Assembly (NCBI RefSeq): GCF_024753145.1
Contig: NZ_JANUGU010000004.1
Location: 186,001-250,000, forward strand
DNA from: Massilia terrae
GTDB taxonomy: Bacteria > Pseudomonadota > Gammaproteobacteria > Burkholderiales > Burkholderiaceae_D
Length of the DNA: 64,000 nt
Reading direction: 5' to 3'
A model generated the notes under the pieces. The model did no database searches, was not told the DNA's origin, and saw only the letters and a program-made list of their open reading frames with translations. Positions 19,180 to 26,436 of the stretch are shown here, piece after piece; positions within the stretch are counted from its first letter, which is position 1, and each line of letters starts with the position of its first letter. The position numbers were made by a program, and so were the translations under genes.

Positions 19180-19878
19180 ATGACCTTTCCTGCCCAAATC
19201 CCGGCACCGCGTGCCATCCTGTTCGATCTCGACGGCACGCTGGCCGACACCGCACCCGACCTGGCCGCCGCCGTGAACTGGCTGCGCACCGAGCGCGGAC
19301 TGGAGCCGACGCCGTACACCGTGCTGCGCCCGACCGCATCGGCCGGCGCGCGCGGCATGATCGGCGCCGCTTTCGGCTTGGCGCCGGGCGACGATGGCTA
19401 TGAGGAATTGCGCTTGGCCTGGTTCGACCGCTACCAGTCGGCAATGGCGGTGCACAGCACCCTGTTCGGCGGCGTGGTCGAGCTGCTGGACGGCATCCGC
19501 GCGGACGGCATGGAATGGGGCATCGTCACCAACAAGCCGGCCCGCTTCACCGATCCGCTGGTGCCGCAGATCGGGCTGGCGCACGCCGGCTGCATCATTT
19601 CCGGCGACACCACCGGTTTCGCCAAGCCCCACCCTGCCCCGCTGCTGGAAGGCGCGCGCCGGCTGGGCGTTGCTCCAGAGCTTTGCTGGTATGTGGGCGA
19701 CGACCAGCGCGACGTCGAGGCGGGCCGTGCCGCCGGGATGGTCACGGTGGCCTGCTCCTGGGGTTACTGCGGTTCGATCGACCCGTCCACCTGGGGCGCC
19801 GACTACCTGCTGGAAACCCCGGCCGAGCTGCTGGCGACCCTGCGCGGCCTCGTCGGCCCCCGCGCCGCGGTCGCCTGA
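19180..19878 (+). CDS. gph: Phosphoglycolate phosphatase (HAD family)
   Basis: 232 residues. HAD hydrolase: nucleophile motif FDLDGTLADT at about 16-25, the TNKP motif II segment, a motif III Lys within the GFAKPHPAP stretch, and GDDQRDVEAGRAAGM as motif IV. Removes phosphate from 2-phosphoglycolate, a product of DNA 3'-end repair and of Rubisco oxygenation. Linked to ubiG as in many proteobacteria; specificity is inferred from that linkage, since HAD phosphatases are broad. Confidence 0.93.
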   Translation: MTFPAQIPAPRAILFDLDGTLADTAPDLAAAVNWLRTERGLEPTPYTVLRPTASAGARGMIGAAFGLAPGDDGYEELRLAWFDRYQSAMAVHSTLFGGVVELLDGIRADGMEWGIVTNKPARFTDPLVPQIGLAHAGCIISGDTTGFAKPHPAPLLEGARRLGVAPELCWYVGDDQRDVEAGRAAGMVTVACSWGYCGSIDPSTWGADYLLETPAELLATLRGLVGPRAAVA

Positions 19879-19884
19879 AGCGTT

Positions 19885-19952
19885 TCGTCGTTACATCTTC
19901 TTACGCTTGATACAGAAACCAAGTGGTTGTCGGGATCGCTACGTCCTAATCT
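19885..19952 (+). promoter_or_regulatory. Tandem TTAC box with downstream TAATCT, shared with 47426-47494
   Basis: TTAC-N6-TTAC-N6-TACAG (19891-19915) preceded by TCGTC, then 31 bp later TAATCT (19947-19952). The same block, spacing and hexamer occur upstream of the glycine-zipper gene at 47426-47494. The 10-bp direct repeats look like a response-regulator (OmpR/PhoB type) site placed upstream of a -10 box. Here it points to no protein gene: the next plus-strand sequence up to 20056 is a hairpin and a T run. Confidence 0.45.
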
Positions 19953-20056
19953 GAACGTGCAAGACATAGGCTTAGCTGGCGGCACCTTCCGCCAGCCGAC
20001 GCAGCCGGTCTCTCCCGCAACCCCTTCGCCGGCTTTATCCCCGGTGGCGTTTTTTT
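19953..20056 (+). ncRNA. Candidate small RNA between gph and the convergent methyltransferase
   Basis: Downstream of the TTAC-box promoter candidate there is a perfect 8-bp stem (GCTGGCGG 19975-19982 / CCGCCAGC 19989-19996), then a weaker stem around CCGG...CCGG followed by eight T (20049-20056). The layout (promoter-like block, stem, terminator-like T run, no open frame) suits a small RNA of about 90-110 nt whose end overlaps the 3' end of the methyltransferase gene in antisense. No known family is recognised. Confidence 0.3.
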
Positions 20057-20898
20057 TGGTAGATGCAGACGATGATGTCGCTCGGGAATGCCCGCAGCAG
20101 CGGGATCGCGCAGAGGATGGCGGCGTACTGCAGGTATAGCGCCAGCGTCGACATCCCACCGGTGCAGCGCAGCCGGTCCAGCAAGCCCTTGGCGCGCAGC
20201 GACGGCAGCTCGGCGCTGTGGACCAGCTCGAATCCTTGCGTGGCCACCAGGCGGCTCAGGTTCTCCGGCCGAAAATAATGTACGTGCGGCGAAGGCAAGC
20301 CCTTCTGCCACAGGCGCTCGAACGGCGCCTTCCAGCCCAGCCTGGCGAACAGCTTGGACAGCCGGTAGAAGAAGCCTTTGCTGTTGGGCAGGTTCAGGAT
20401 CAGGATGCCATCGGGATCGAGCCTGTCTGCACATGCTTCCAGCGCTGTGGCGATCGGCGGGATGTGTTCGATGACGTCGTTGAAGACGATGACGTCGAAG
20501 CGTTCGTCGTCGTTCAAGGCGTCCGGGAAAAAGCCCAGGCGTACCGGCAGTCCACGGGCAGCGGCGCGGCTGCCCACCGCCTGGTCCGGTTCGATGCCGA
20601 GCACGTCGAAACTGCCCTGCGCCGCTTCCAGGAACCAGCCGTGGGCGCTGCCGACGTCGAGCAGTCTGCGTCCGCCCGGCGGTGCGAATTGACGGGCCCA
20701 GGCGACGATGTCGGCGAAATTCTCCTGGCGCAGCGCCTTGAGGCCGGCTTCGCGCTGGGCTTCGTTCAGGGATGCATGGGCATCCTGCCGGTTGATGGCG
20801 CCTTCAAGCCGCGCGCTCTCGTAGGCGCATGACGGACAAGTTGCGTGCCAGCTGGCCAGGCCGGCCGTTTGCTGCGTTCCACAAACGATACATACCAT
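20035..20898 (-). CDS. Class I SAM-dependent methyltransferase with N-terminal zinc ribbon
   Basis: 287 residues. Residues 3-26 form a putative zinc ribbon (CIVCG and CPSC); motif I of the methyltransferase fold is LLDVGSAHGWFLEAA and the later VIFNDVIEHI and LILNLPNS segments complete it. The C-terminus is hydrophobic (ALYLQYAAILCAIPLL). Similar zinc-ribbon methyltransferases act on sugars or lipids in polysaccharide clusters, but no such cluster is nearby, so the substrate is unknown. The frame opens at 20958; I take ATG 20898 because it begins right before the zinc ribbon and has GGAAG upstream. Confidence 0.8.
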   Translation of the reverse strand: MVCIVCGTQQTAGLASWHATCPSCAYESARLEGAINRQDAHASLNEAQREAGLKALRQENFADIVAWARQFAPPGGRRLLDVGSAHGWFLEAAQGSFDVLGIEPDQAVGSRAAARGLPVRLGFFPDALNDDERFDVIVFNDVIEHIPPIATALEACADRLDPDGILILNLPNSKGFFYRLSKLFARLGWKAPFERLWQKGLPSPHVHYFRPENLSRLVATQGFELVHSAELPSLRAKGLLDRLRCTGGMSTLALYLQYAAILCAIPLLRAFPSDIIVCIYQKKRHRG

Positions 20899-21031
20899 GC
20901 TGAGGCTTCCATTCCAGTGATCGCGGTCGCGCCGCTCAAGCGCAAGATCATATTGCATTTTTGTCAGCGCGTGTTCACGATTGGGCAGGGTTTGAGCCAG
21001 CGCAGGACGGCTGCACCATCGCGTAGATTGC

Positions 21032-21039
21032 GGTAGAAT
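21032..21039 (+). promoter_or_regulatory. ssrA: -10 element of the tmRNA promoter
   Basis: GGTAGAAT ends 14 bp before the mature tmRNA 5' end; the same octamer stands upstream of gyrA. The -35 is weak (CTGCAC at 17 bp). Confidence 0.5.
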
Positions 21040-21053
21040 GTCCTTACTCCGCT

Positions 21054-21414
21054 GGGGGCGACCTGGTTTCGACGTGGGTTACAAAGCAGCGCAGGGCATA
21101 CCGAGGCCTGGCTACCTCGTAAATACAACCAGAAATGTAATAACTGCAAACGATAACTCGTACGCACTCGCAGCTTAATCGCTGCTAGCTCTTCAACACT
21201 TCGCCTCTGGGGTGGGCCGTCAAAAGCTGAAGAGTCATTTACAGAGGCTCGGAATTGATCGGGTTACTTGGTCAATTCCTAAATCTAAGGTAACTCGCTC
21301 TGACACACCGCGCACGTCCGGGTTGTTGGGGTTAAATTAAATGGCGATGCTAAGTATGTAGAACTGTCTGTAGAGGGCTTGCGGACGAGGGTTCAATTCC
21401 CTCCGCCTCCACCA
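21054..21414 (+). ncRNA. ssrA: Transfer-messenger RNA (tmRNA)
   Basis: 361 nt. The 5' end GGGGGCGACC and 3' end ...CGCCTCCACCA pair into a tRNA-Ala-like acceptor stem with the G3-U pair that alanyl-tRNA synthetase reads; GGTTCAATTCC is the T arm. The resume codon is GCA at 21146 and the tag reads ANDNSYALAA, then TAA (21146-21178). It rescues ribosomes stalled on broken mRNA and marks their products for degradation with SmpB. The CCA is encoded. Confidence 0.98.
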
Positions 21415-21797
21415 TCGATTCAAAGACAACGGGCCTGTCGGCGCAAGCTGACAGGCCCGTTGTCTTTGAATCGTTCGCTTGCAGGCCGAGGGAATTGAAA
21501 CCTCGTCCGGCACGGACGAGGGGTGAGCCGGGGTTTCGAGCCGCGCATGCGGCGAGCCGGCGAACGGCCCTGCGCTTGCAAGCGCAGGGCCTCTCCAATT
21601 CGCCCGTTCAAGGGAAATCGCGCAGCGATTTCTTGCTTCACCTCCACCGGGCCTGTCGGCGCAAGCTGACGCCCCTTTGTCTCTAAAAGTGACAATCCGA
21701 TAGTCTTCATGCATACCTCAGGCGTATGATCACCGCTGAGCCGCTCTAGTCATTAGAGCAAACCGAGACCGTTTCAGCTTGAGCCACAGCGCGCGCG
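21415..21797. other. Palindrome-rich segment after ssrA (383 bp, no gene)
   Basis: No believable protein gene. It contains a 23-bp perfect hairpin (21417-21439 / 21450-21472, capped by GCAA), a near-exact inverted copy of the tmRNA T-arm (21484-21509), a hairpin CCTCGTCCG-GCA-CGGACGAGG, a perfect 26-bp palindrome at 21566-21591, and GAAATCGC-GCA-GCGATTTC at 21616-21634. The string CCTCCACC plus a 23-nt block starting CGGGCCTGTCGGC at 21641-21670 repeats the tmRNA end and its terminator (21406-21452). Together this looks like duplication or an old integration scar at ssrA. Confidence 0.7.
21417..21472 (+). terminator. Long hairpin immediately after tmRNA
   Basis: Perfect 23-bp inverted repeat starting 3 bp after the encoded CCA; with G-T, G-C and C-G closing pairs it ends in a GCAA tetraloop. 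Very stable and well placed to end or process the precursor, though the trailing sequence has no T run. Confidence 0.7.
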
Positions 21798-22499
21798 ATG
21801 GACCAGACCCAAGCCCAAGACCAGAAACCGCAAGAATTCAGCTTCGAATCACTGAACATGCAGGTCGGTGTGCGCCTGCAGTTCATCACGCACCGGCGCG
21901 TCAAGCCGGTACCCTACTTTTCCACGCTGATCGGCTACGTCAAGGACGAATACATCATCGTCAAGACCCCGATCGACCAGGGCGCCCCCATCAGCCTGAC
22001 GGAAGGCGAACGGCTGACGATCCGCGTGTTCTCGGGCGTGAACGTGTGTTCATTCGCCGGCACGGTCGAACGCGTGTTCGGGCGGCCGCTGTCTTACGTT
22101 CACCTGTCCTTCCCGACCGAGATCCTTGGCACCAGCTTGCGCGGCGCGATGCGGGTGAAGACCGAGATTCCGGCACTCGCGCGCAGCCATGCGGGTACGC
22201 CGATCGACTGCAGGCTGGTGAATATTTCGGTTACCGGAGCGCGCATCGATTCGCCGGTGCCGCTACCGTCGGACACGCCGATCGCCTTGCAGTTTGGCTT
22301 CATGATCCCAGGCACCAACCAGGAAACGCAGATCGACACCAAGGCGCTTGTGCGTAATATTACGGTCGAAGATACCGGCGGGCCGCGCGCGATCCACAGC
22401 CATGGCGTCCAGTTCGTGGACCTCGATCCGGTGCACTACACCCTGCTGCAAAACCTCACCTACGAAGCGCTGCTGGCAGACCGAAGCAAGATTGTCTGA
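21798..22499 (+). CDS. YcgR-like flagellar brake protein (PilZ domain)
   Basis: 233 residues in two parts: an N-terminal YcgR-type beta-barrel (about 20-115, VGVRLQFITHRR...) and a C-terminal PilZ domain (about 118-225) with the c-di-GMP contact motifs RGAMR and NISVTGARI. Proteins of this layout bind cyclic di-GMP and slow the flagellar motor or control surface polysaccharide. The spacing of the arginine motif (RxxxR) and the D/NxSxxG motif is intact, so it should bind the nucleotide. No flagellar gene is adjacent; the only neighbour upstream is the tmRNA scar. No clear ribosome site precedes the ATG. Confidence 0.85.
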   Translation: MDQTQAQDQKPQEFSFESLNMQVGVRLQFITHRRVKPVPYFSTLIGYVKDEYIIVKTPIDQGAPISLTEGERLTIRVFSGVNVCSFAGTVERVFGRPLSYVHLSFPTEILGTSLRGAMRVKTEIPALARSHAGTPIDCRLVNISVTGARIDSPVPLPSDTPIALQFGFMIPGTNQETQIDTKALVRNITVEDTGGPRAIHSHGVQFVDLDPVHYTLLQNLTYEALLADRSKIV

Positions 22500-22520
22500 C
22501 GACAGCGCTCCGCCCACGAC

Positions 22521-22928
22521 TCACTCCTCGCGCGCCAGCACCTGCTCCAGGTTGCCAAAGAACTTCTGCCAGCCATACTTGGCCCCTTGGTAAGCCTGCT
22601 GCTGGTCCGGACGGAAGCCGACCTGCTCCATGCGCAGCAGGGTGCCGCTGCCGCTCGGTGTCAAGGTCCACGTGACGACGCTGTCCAGCCCCATCGCCTC
22701 CCAGGTGTAAGCCAGCGACTTGTTCGGTTCCACTTCGCGCACCTGGCAATCGACCGAGCCCCAATCCCCGCTCAGCGTGAACCGCTGGTCCACCACCGGC
22801 GCGAAATCGTTCTTCATCAGCCATTCCGCGATCAGGTGCGGCTGGGTCAGTGCGCGCCAGATCTTCTCCGCGGGATACGGCAGCTCGCGTTCGACGACGA
22901 CGGAAAGCACTTCGGATGCTGCATTCAT
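22521..22928 (-). CDS. SRPBCC (AHSA1-type) domain protein
   Basis: 135 residues, a single START-like fold recognised by ERELPYPAEKIWRALTQPHLIAEWL and the closing GWQKFFGNLEQVLA. These small proteins bind hydrophobic ligands, often next to an ArsR-type regulator. It lies 20 bp behind such a regulator and is surely cotranscribed. ATG 22928 is favoured over the ATG three codons earlier because AAAGGA is 8-10 bases from it and would overlap the earlier one. Ligand unknown. Confidence 0.88.
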   Translation of the reverse strand: MNAASEVLSVVVERELPYPAEKIWRALTQPHLIAEWLMKNDFAPVVDQRFTLSGDWGSVDCQVREVEPNKSLAYTWEAMGLDSVVTWTLTPSGSGTLLRMEQVGFRPDQQQAYQGAKYGWQKFFGNLEQVLAREE

Positions 22929-22948
22929 TTGTCTCATCCTTTCTTCGT

Positions 22949-23272
22949 TTATTGGTCCATTCGTTTGAGGAGGTCTTCGAGATCGTCGAAGCGCTTCTCC
23001 CAGAAGCGGCTCATCTCCTTGGTCCAGTCCATCAGCGGCACGAGCGCGGCCGGCTGGGCCAGGTAATGCGTCTGGCGCCCCTCATGCCGGTCGCGCACCA
23101 GCCCGGCCTGCTTGAGGAGCGCCAGATGCTTTGACACGGCCGGCTGTGAAACCCCGGCCTCGGCCGTCAGCGCACCGACCGTCTGCTCGCCGCCACGACA
23201 CAGGCGCTCGAAAATGGCCCGGCGCGTGGGATCGGCGAGGGTTCTGAAGAGCAGGTCGTAGTTGGTTTGCAT
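22949..23272 (-). CDS. ArsR-family transcriptional repressor
   Basis: 107 residues. Winged helix-turn-helix: LADPTRRAIFERLCRGGEQTVGALTAEAGVSQPAVSKHLALLKQAGLV, then the wing RDRHEGRQTHYLA. No CxC or other metal-binding cysteine motif is visible (only one Cys), so it is not an arsenic or cadmium sensor; it belongs to the SRPBCC-linked subgroup (SdpR/PadR-like in use, ArsR in fold). It probably represses its own operon through the dyad at 23306-23321. Confidence 0.9.
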   Translation of the reverse strand: MQTNYDLLFRTLADPTRRAIFERLCRGGEQTVGALTAEAGVSQPAVSKHLALLKQAGLVRDRHEGRQTHYLAQPAALVPLMDWTKEMSRFWEKRFDDLEDLLKRMDQ

Positions 23273-23305
23273 GATGATCGATAACTTGTCGGCTATGGAT
23301 AATAT

Positions 23306-23321
23306 ATAACCACATGGTTAT
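23306..23321. promoter_or_regulatory. Operator dyad upstream of the ArsR gene
   Basis: ATAACCA-CA-TGGTTAT: perfect 7-bp dyad with a 2-bp centre, in an AT-rich stretch (ATAATATATAACC) 34 bp upstream of the ArsR start. This is the typical operator shape for small winged-helix repressors of this subgroup. Confidence 0.7.
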
Positions 23322-23392
23322 GGATTCGTCAAGCGGAACTTGGCGGGACGCGAAAGACTCCTAAGTCGAGTACGAATGCGACAAGACCTGCG

Positions 23393-24373
23393 ATGAAACA
23401 CGAGCCACCGAACCAATTCGACCTGGCCGCGATCGTGCCGGGCTTCCGCGCGCCGCCGCAGCCGGAAGGGACGCCGGACGACACCGCGCTGGCCGAAGCC
23501 CACCGCCGCGCACGCCACTGGAACAGCCGTCTCTTCGGCCCGCTGCGGCCCGGTTCCGAACGCCACCGGCAAGCGGTCTGCCGCATGTTCCGCGACACCT
23601 TCAACCCCTACCGCCCCGCCGTCCTCGCCTGGCCCGACCTCGACGAAGCAAGCCTGCGGCGCATCGTCGCGCTGCCGATCTGGGACATCGCCGTGCAGAC
23701 CGAAGGCAAGGCCCGGTTGCGCATGGCCGCCTACGCCCGCGCGCTGGAAGACAGCGAGATGCGCGCCGCGCTGGCCCTGAACGCGTGGGAGGAGAACCGC
23801 CACAAGGATGTGCTGGCGCGGATGGCGGCGGCCTACGGCATCAAGCTCGCGCCCGAGGCGCCGTATGCATGGCCGCGCGATCCTGAGTGGGCCTACCTCG
23901 TCACCGGCTACAGCGAATGCATCGACAGCTTCTTCGCCTTCGGCTTGTTCGAAGCCGCACGCTGCTCCGGGCTGTTCGCACCGGCGCTGGTCGACACCTT
24001 CGAGCCTGTGATGCAGGAAGAGTGCCGCCACATCCTGCTATTCGCGAACTGGGCCGCGTGGCACCGCGCGCGCCTGCCGTGGTGGCGCCGCCTGCGCTTC
24101 GAGGCGAAGGTGCTGGCTGTGTGGTGCTTTCTCGGCTGGGAGCGCATCGGCCTTGCGCGCAGCATCGACGCGAATGGCCGCGGGCACGCGCAGGACAACA
24201 ACTTCACCGTGAGCGGCGCGCAGTCCGTCACTGGCGGCGGCATCAGCGCGCGCGACCTGATGCAACTGTGCCTGTGCGAGAACGACCGCCGTTTCGCCGG
24301 CTACGACGAGCGGCTGCTGCGCCCTGCCACGATGCCGGCGCTGGTGCGCTTCGCGCTCAGGCTAATGCGATGA
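23393..24373 (+). CDS. Ferritin-like diiron protein beside the hopanoid locus
   Basis: 326 residues. Two ExxH-type iron motifs are visible, EENRHKDVL (about residue 130) and EECRHILLF (about 210), both EExxH, with further acidic residues in YSECIDSFF; this is the helical-bundle carboxylate diiron pattern of ferritin-like oxygenases and rubrerythrin relatives. No rubredoxin knuckle, no signal peptide. It converges on hpnA with a 4-bp gap, so a link to hopanoid metabolism is possible but only inferred. Alternatives are an unrelated oxidative-stress or lipid-modifying enzyme. I do not recognise a named family. Confidence 0.65.
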   Translation: MKHEPPNQFDLAAIVPGFRAPPQPEGTPDDTALAEAHRRARHWNSRLFGPLRPGSERHRQAVCRMFRDTFNPYRPAVLAWPDLDEASLRRIVALPIWDIAVQTEGKARLRMAAYARALEDSEMRAALALNAWEENRHKDVLARMAAAYGIKLAPEAPYAWPRDPEWAYLVTGYSECIDSFFAFGLFEAARCSGLFAPALVDTFEPVMQEECRHILLFANWAAWHRARLPWWRRLRFEAKVLAVWCFLGWERIGLARSIDANGRGHAQDNNFTVSGAQSVTGGGISARDLMQLCLCENDRRFAGYDERLLRPATMPALVRFALRLMR

Positions 24374-24377
24374 CGCG

Positions 24378-25376
24378 TCAGTCCAGGTAGCCTTCGAGGG
24401 CGAACCAGTCCAGCGCAGCCTGCAGTCCCTCCACGTGCGGCCGCGATGCATAACCCAGCTCATTCCTCGCCTTCTGCGACGAGAAGTGCATGCGGTTGCG
24501 CGACATCTTCAAGCCATCGCAAGTGAGGAAGGGCTCGCGCCCCGTGATACGCGCCAGCGCTTCAGCCGCCTTCGCCAACGGCACCAAGGGCGCAACCGGC
24601 AGCCGCACGCGCGGTGCGCGGCGTCCCGTCAGCGCCGCGATCTCGGCCAGCAGCTCGCGCAAGGAGATATTGTCGCCACCGAGGATGTAGCGCTCGCCGA
24701 TGCGCCCGCGTTCCAGCGCGAGCAGGTGCCCCTGCGCGACATCATCCACGTCGACCACATTCAGCCCGGTCTCGACATACGCCGGCATGCGCCCGCGCGC
24801 CGCCTCGACGATGATGCGTCCGGTCGGCGTGGGCCGCACGTCGCGCGGGCCGATCGGCGTGGAGGGGTTGACGATCACGGCCGGCAGGCCTTCGGCCGCC
24901 ATGCCCTCGACCAGGCGCTCCGCCACTACCTTGCTGCGCTTGTACGCGCCGATGGCTTCGCTGGGTGCAAGCGGCTCGTCTTCGGTGGCCGCGACGGTAT
25001 CCGACCCGACGCGCAAGGTCGCCACGCTGCTGGTGTAGACCACACGCTCGACCCCGTTTTCAAGCGCGGCGCGCATCAGATTGCGTGTGCCGTCGACGTT
25101 GGTGCGTTCGATATCGGCAGGCTCGGGCACCCACAGGCGGTAATCGGCGGCCACGTGAAACAGGTAGCGCACGCCTTGCAGCGCGCGCGACAGGCTGGCC
25201 GGGTCGCGCAAGTCCCCCACCGCCACTTCGGCATCGAGCCCGGCCAGGTTGCGGCGCGCGCTGCTTTCACGGACCAGCACGCGCAAGCGCGTCCCTTGCT
25301 GTTGCAAGGCGTGCGCCACCGCCGCGCCGACGAAGCCGCTCGCACCCGTCACCAGCACACGGTCCTGGCTGTTCAT
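24378..25376 (-). CDS. hpnA: Hopanoid-associated sugar epimerase HpnA
   Basis: 332 residues, extended short-chain dehydrogenase fold. NAD(P) motif GASGFVGAAVA follows the start (MNSQDRVLVTGASGFVG); the YxxxK pair is in GAYKRSKVVAE; GGDNISLRELLAEIA is typical of the HpnA family. Predicted to reduce or epimerise a side-chain intermediate; its reaction is still not settled. Start chosen at 25376 because GGAG lies nine bases upstream; longer open sequence before it is intergenic. Divergent from ispH with 86 bp between them. Confidence 0.9.
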   Translation of the reverse strand: MNSQDRVLVTGASGFVGAAVAHALQQQGTRLRVLVRESSARRNLAGLDAEVAVGDLRDPASLSRALQGVRYLFHVAADYRLWVPEPADIERTNVDGTRNLMRAALENGVERVVYTSSVATLRVGSDTVAATEDEPLAPSEAIGAYKRSKVVAERLVEGMAAEGLPAVIVNPSTPIGPRDVRPTPTGRIIVEAARGRMPAYVETGLNVVDVDDVAQGHLLALERGRIGERYILGGDNISLRELLAEIAALTGRRAPRVRLPVAPLVPLAKAAEALARITGREPFLTCDGLKMSRNRMHFSSQKARNELGYASRPHVEGLQAALDWFALEGYLD

Positions 25377-25462
25377 GGCCACGTTCTCCATTGGGTTATG
25401 GACGATTGTAGCGAACCACTTCGCCGCGCACGCATCAAACCGATTTTGGCGGGAGATTTCCG

Positions 25463-26434
25463 ATGCTGCCGCAGCGAATGACTGCGCGCGCCCCGGCGCT
25501 GCGCGTGATATTGGCACAGCCGCGCGGCTTCTGCGCCGGTGTAGTGCGCGCCATCGAGATCGTCGAGCGCTCCCTGCAGAAGTATGGCGCGCCGGTCTAT
25601 GTGCGCCACGAGATCGTGCACAACAAGGCGGTGGTCGACAGCCTCAAGGACAAGGACGCGCGCTTCGTCGACGAGCTCGATGCGGTGCCGGCCGGCGCGG
25701 TCACGGTGTTCAGTGCGCATGGCGTCGCGCGCCAGGTCGAGGCCGATGCCGCCGCGCGCGAGCTGCACGTGCTCAACGCCACCTGCCCGCTCGTCACCAA
25801 GGTCCATATCCAGGGCCGGAAATATGCGGCGGCCGGACGCGTGGTGGTCCTGATCGGGCACGCCGGCCATGCCGAAGTCGAGGGCACCATGGGCCAGATC
25901 GATGGCCGCGTGGTGCTGGTCCAAAACGTGCGCGAGGCCGAACAGCTCGACCTGGCGCCGGACACGCCACTGGCCTACGTCACGCAGACAACCCTGAGCG
26001 TGGACGACACGCGCGACGTGATCGCGGTGCTGCAGCGGCGCTTCCGCGACCTCGTCGGGCCGGACGTGCGCGACATCTGCTACGCCACCCAGAACCGCCA
26101 GCGCGCCGTGCGGGCGCTGTGCCGGCAGGTGGACGTGCTGCTGATTGTCGGCGCCACCAACAGCTCCAACTCCAACCGGCTGCACGAGATCGGCACCGAA
26201 AGCGGCATTCCCAGCCACCTGCTGGCCGATGGCAGCGAGCTCGATCCGGACTGGGTCCGCGGCGCGCGCACGGTCGGCATCACCGCGGGCGCGTCCGCAC
26301 CGGAAGCGATGGTCGAACACGTGATCGGGACCTTGCGCCGGCTGGCCCCGGTCGAGGTGAGCACGATGGCCGGCCTGGAAGAACACATCGAGTTCCGGCT
26401 GCCGCCAGAACTCGTCGCGAACCAGGCGGAGTAG
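25463..26434 (+). CDS. ispH: 4-hydroxy-3-methylbut-2-enyl diphosphate reductase (hopanoid-linked copy)
   Basis: 323 residues. Last step of the MEP pathway: makes IPP and DMAPP with a [4Fe-4S] cluster. The three cluster cysteines lie in [15 protein letters not shown] and [10 protein letters not shown]; the active-site Glu in VEGTMGQ and His in SAHGV and GHAGH are present. It heads the ispH-hpnH-hpnI-hpnJ-hpnK-hpnL operon, spaced 2 bp from hpnH. GGGAGA precedes ATG 25463. A second, housekeeping ispH is expected elsewhere (usually beside fkpB or lspA). Confidence 0.94.
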   Translation: MLPQRMTARAPALRVILAQPRGFCAGVVRAIEIVERSLQKYGAPVYVRHEIVHNKAVVDSLKDKDARFVDELDAVPAGAVTVFSAHGVARQVEADAAARELHVLNATCPLVTKVHIQGRKYAAAGRVVVLIGHAGHAEVEGTMGQIDGRVVLVQNVREAEQLDLAPDTPLAYVTQTTLSVDDTRDVIAVLQRRFRDLVGPDVRDICYATQNRQRAVRALCRQVDVLLIVGATNSSNSNRLHEIGTESGIPSHLLADGSELDPDWVRGARTVGITAGASAPEAMVEHVIGTLRRLAPVEVSTMAGLEEHIEFRLPPELVANQAE

Positions 26435-26436
26435 CG

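Noticed and set aside
21684..21703. A sigma-28 flagellar promoter before the PilZ gene (TAAA...CCGATAG)
   Set aside because: The spacing between the two parts is about 9 bp and not the roughly 15 bp needed.
21337..21714. An open frame on the minus strand across the tmRNA 3' end and its downstream hairpins
   Set aside because: It is the familiar antisense reading of ssrA (VEAEGIEPSS-type peptide) extended through palindromes; it has no ribosome site and no family match.
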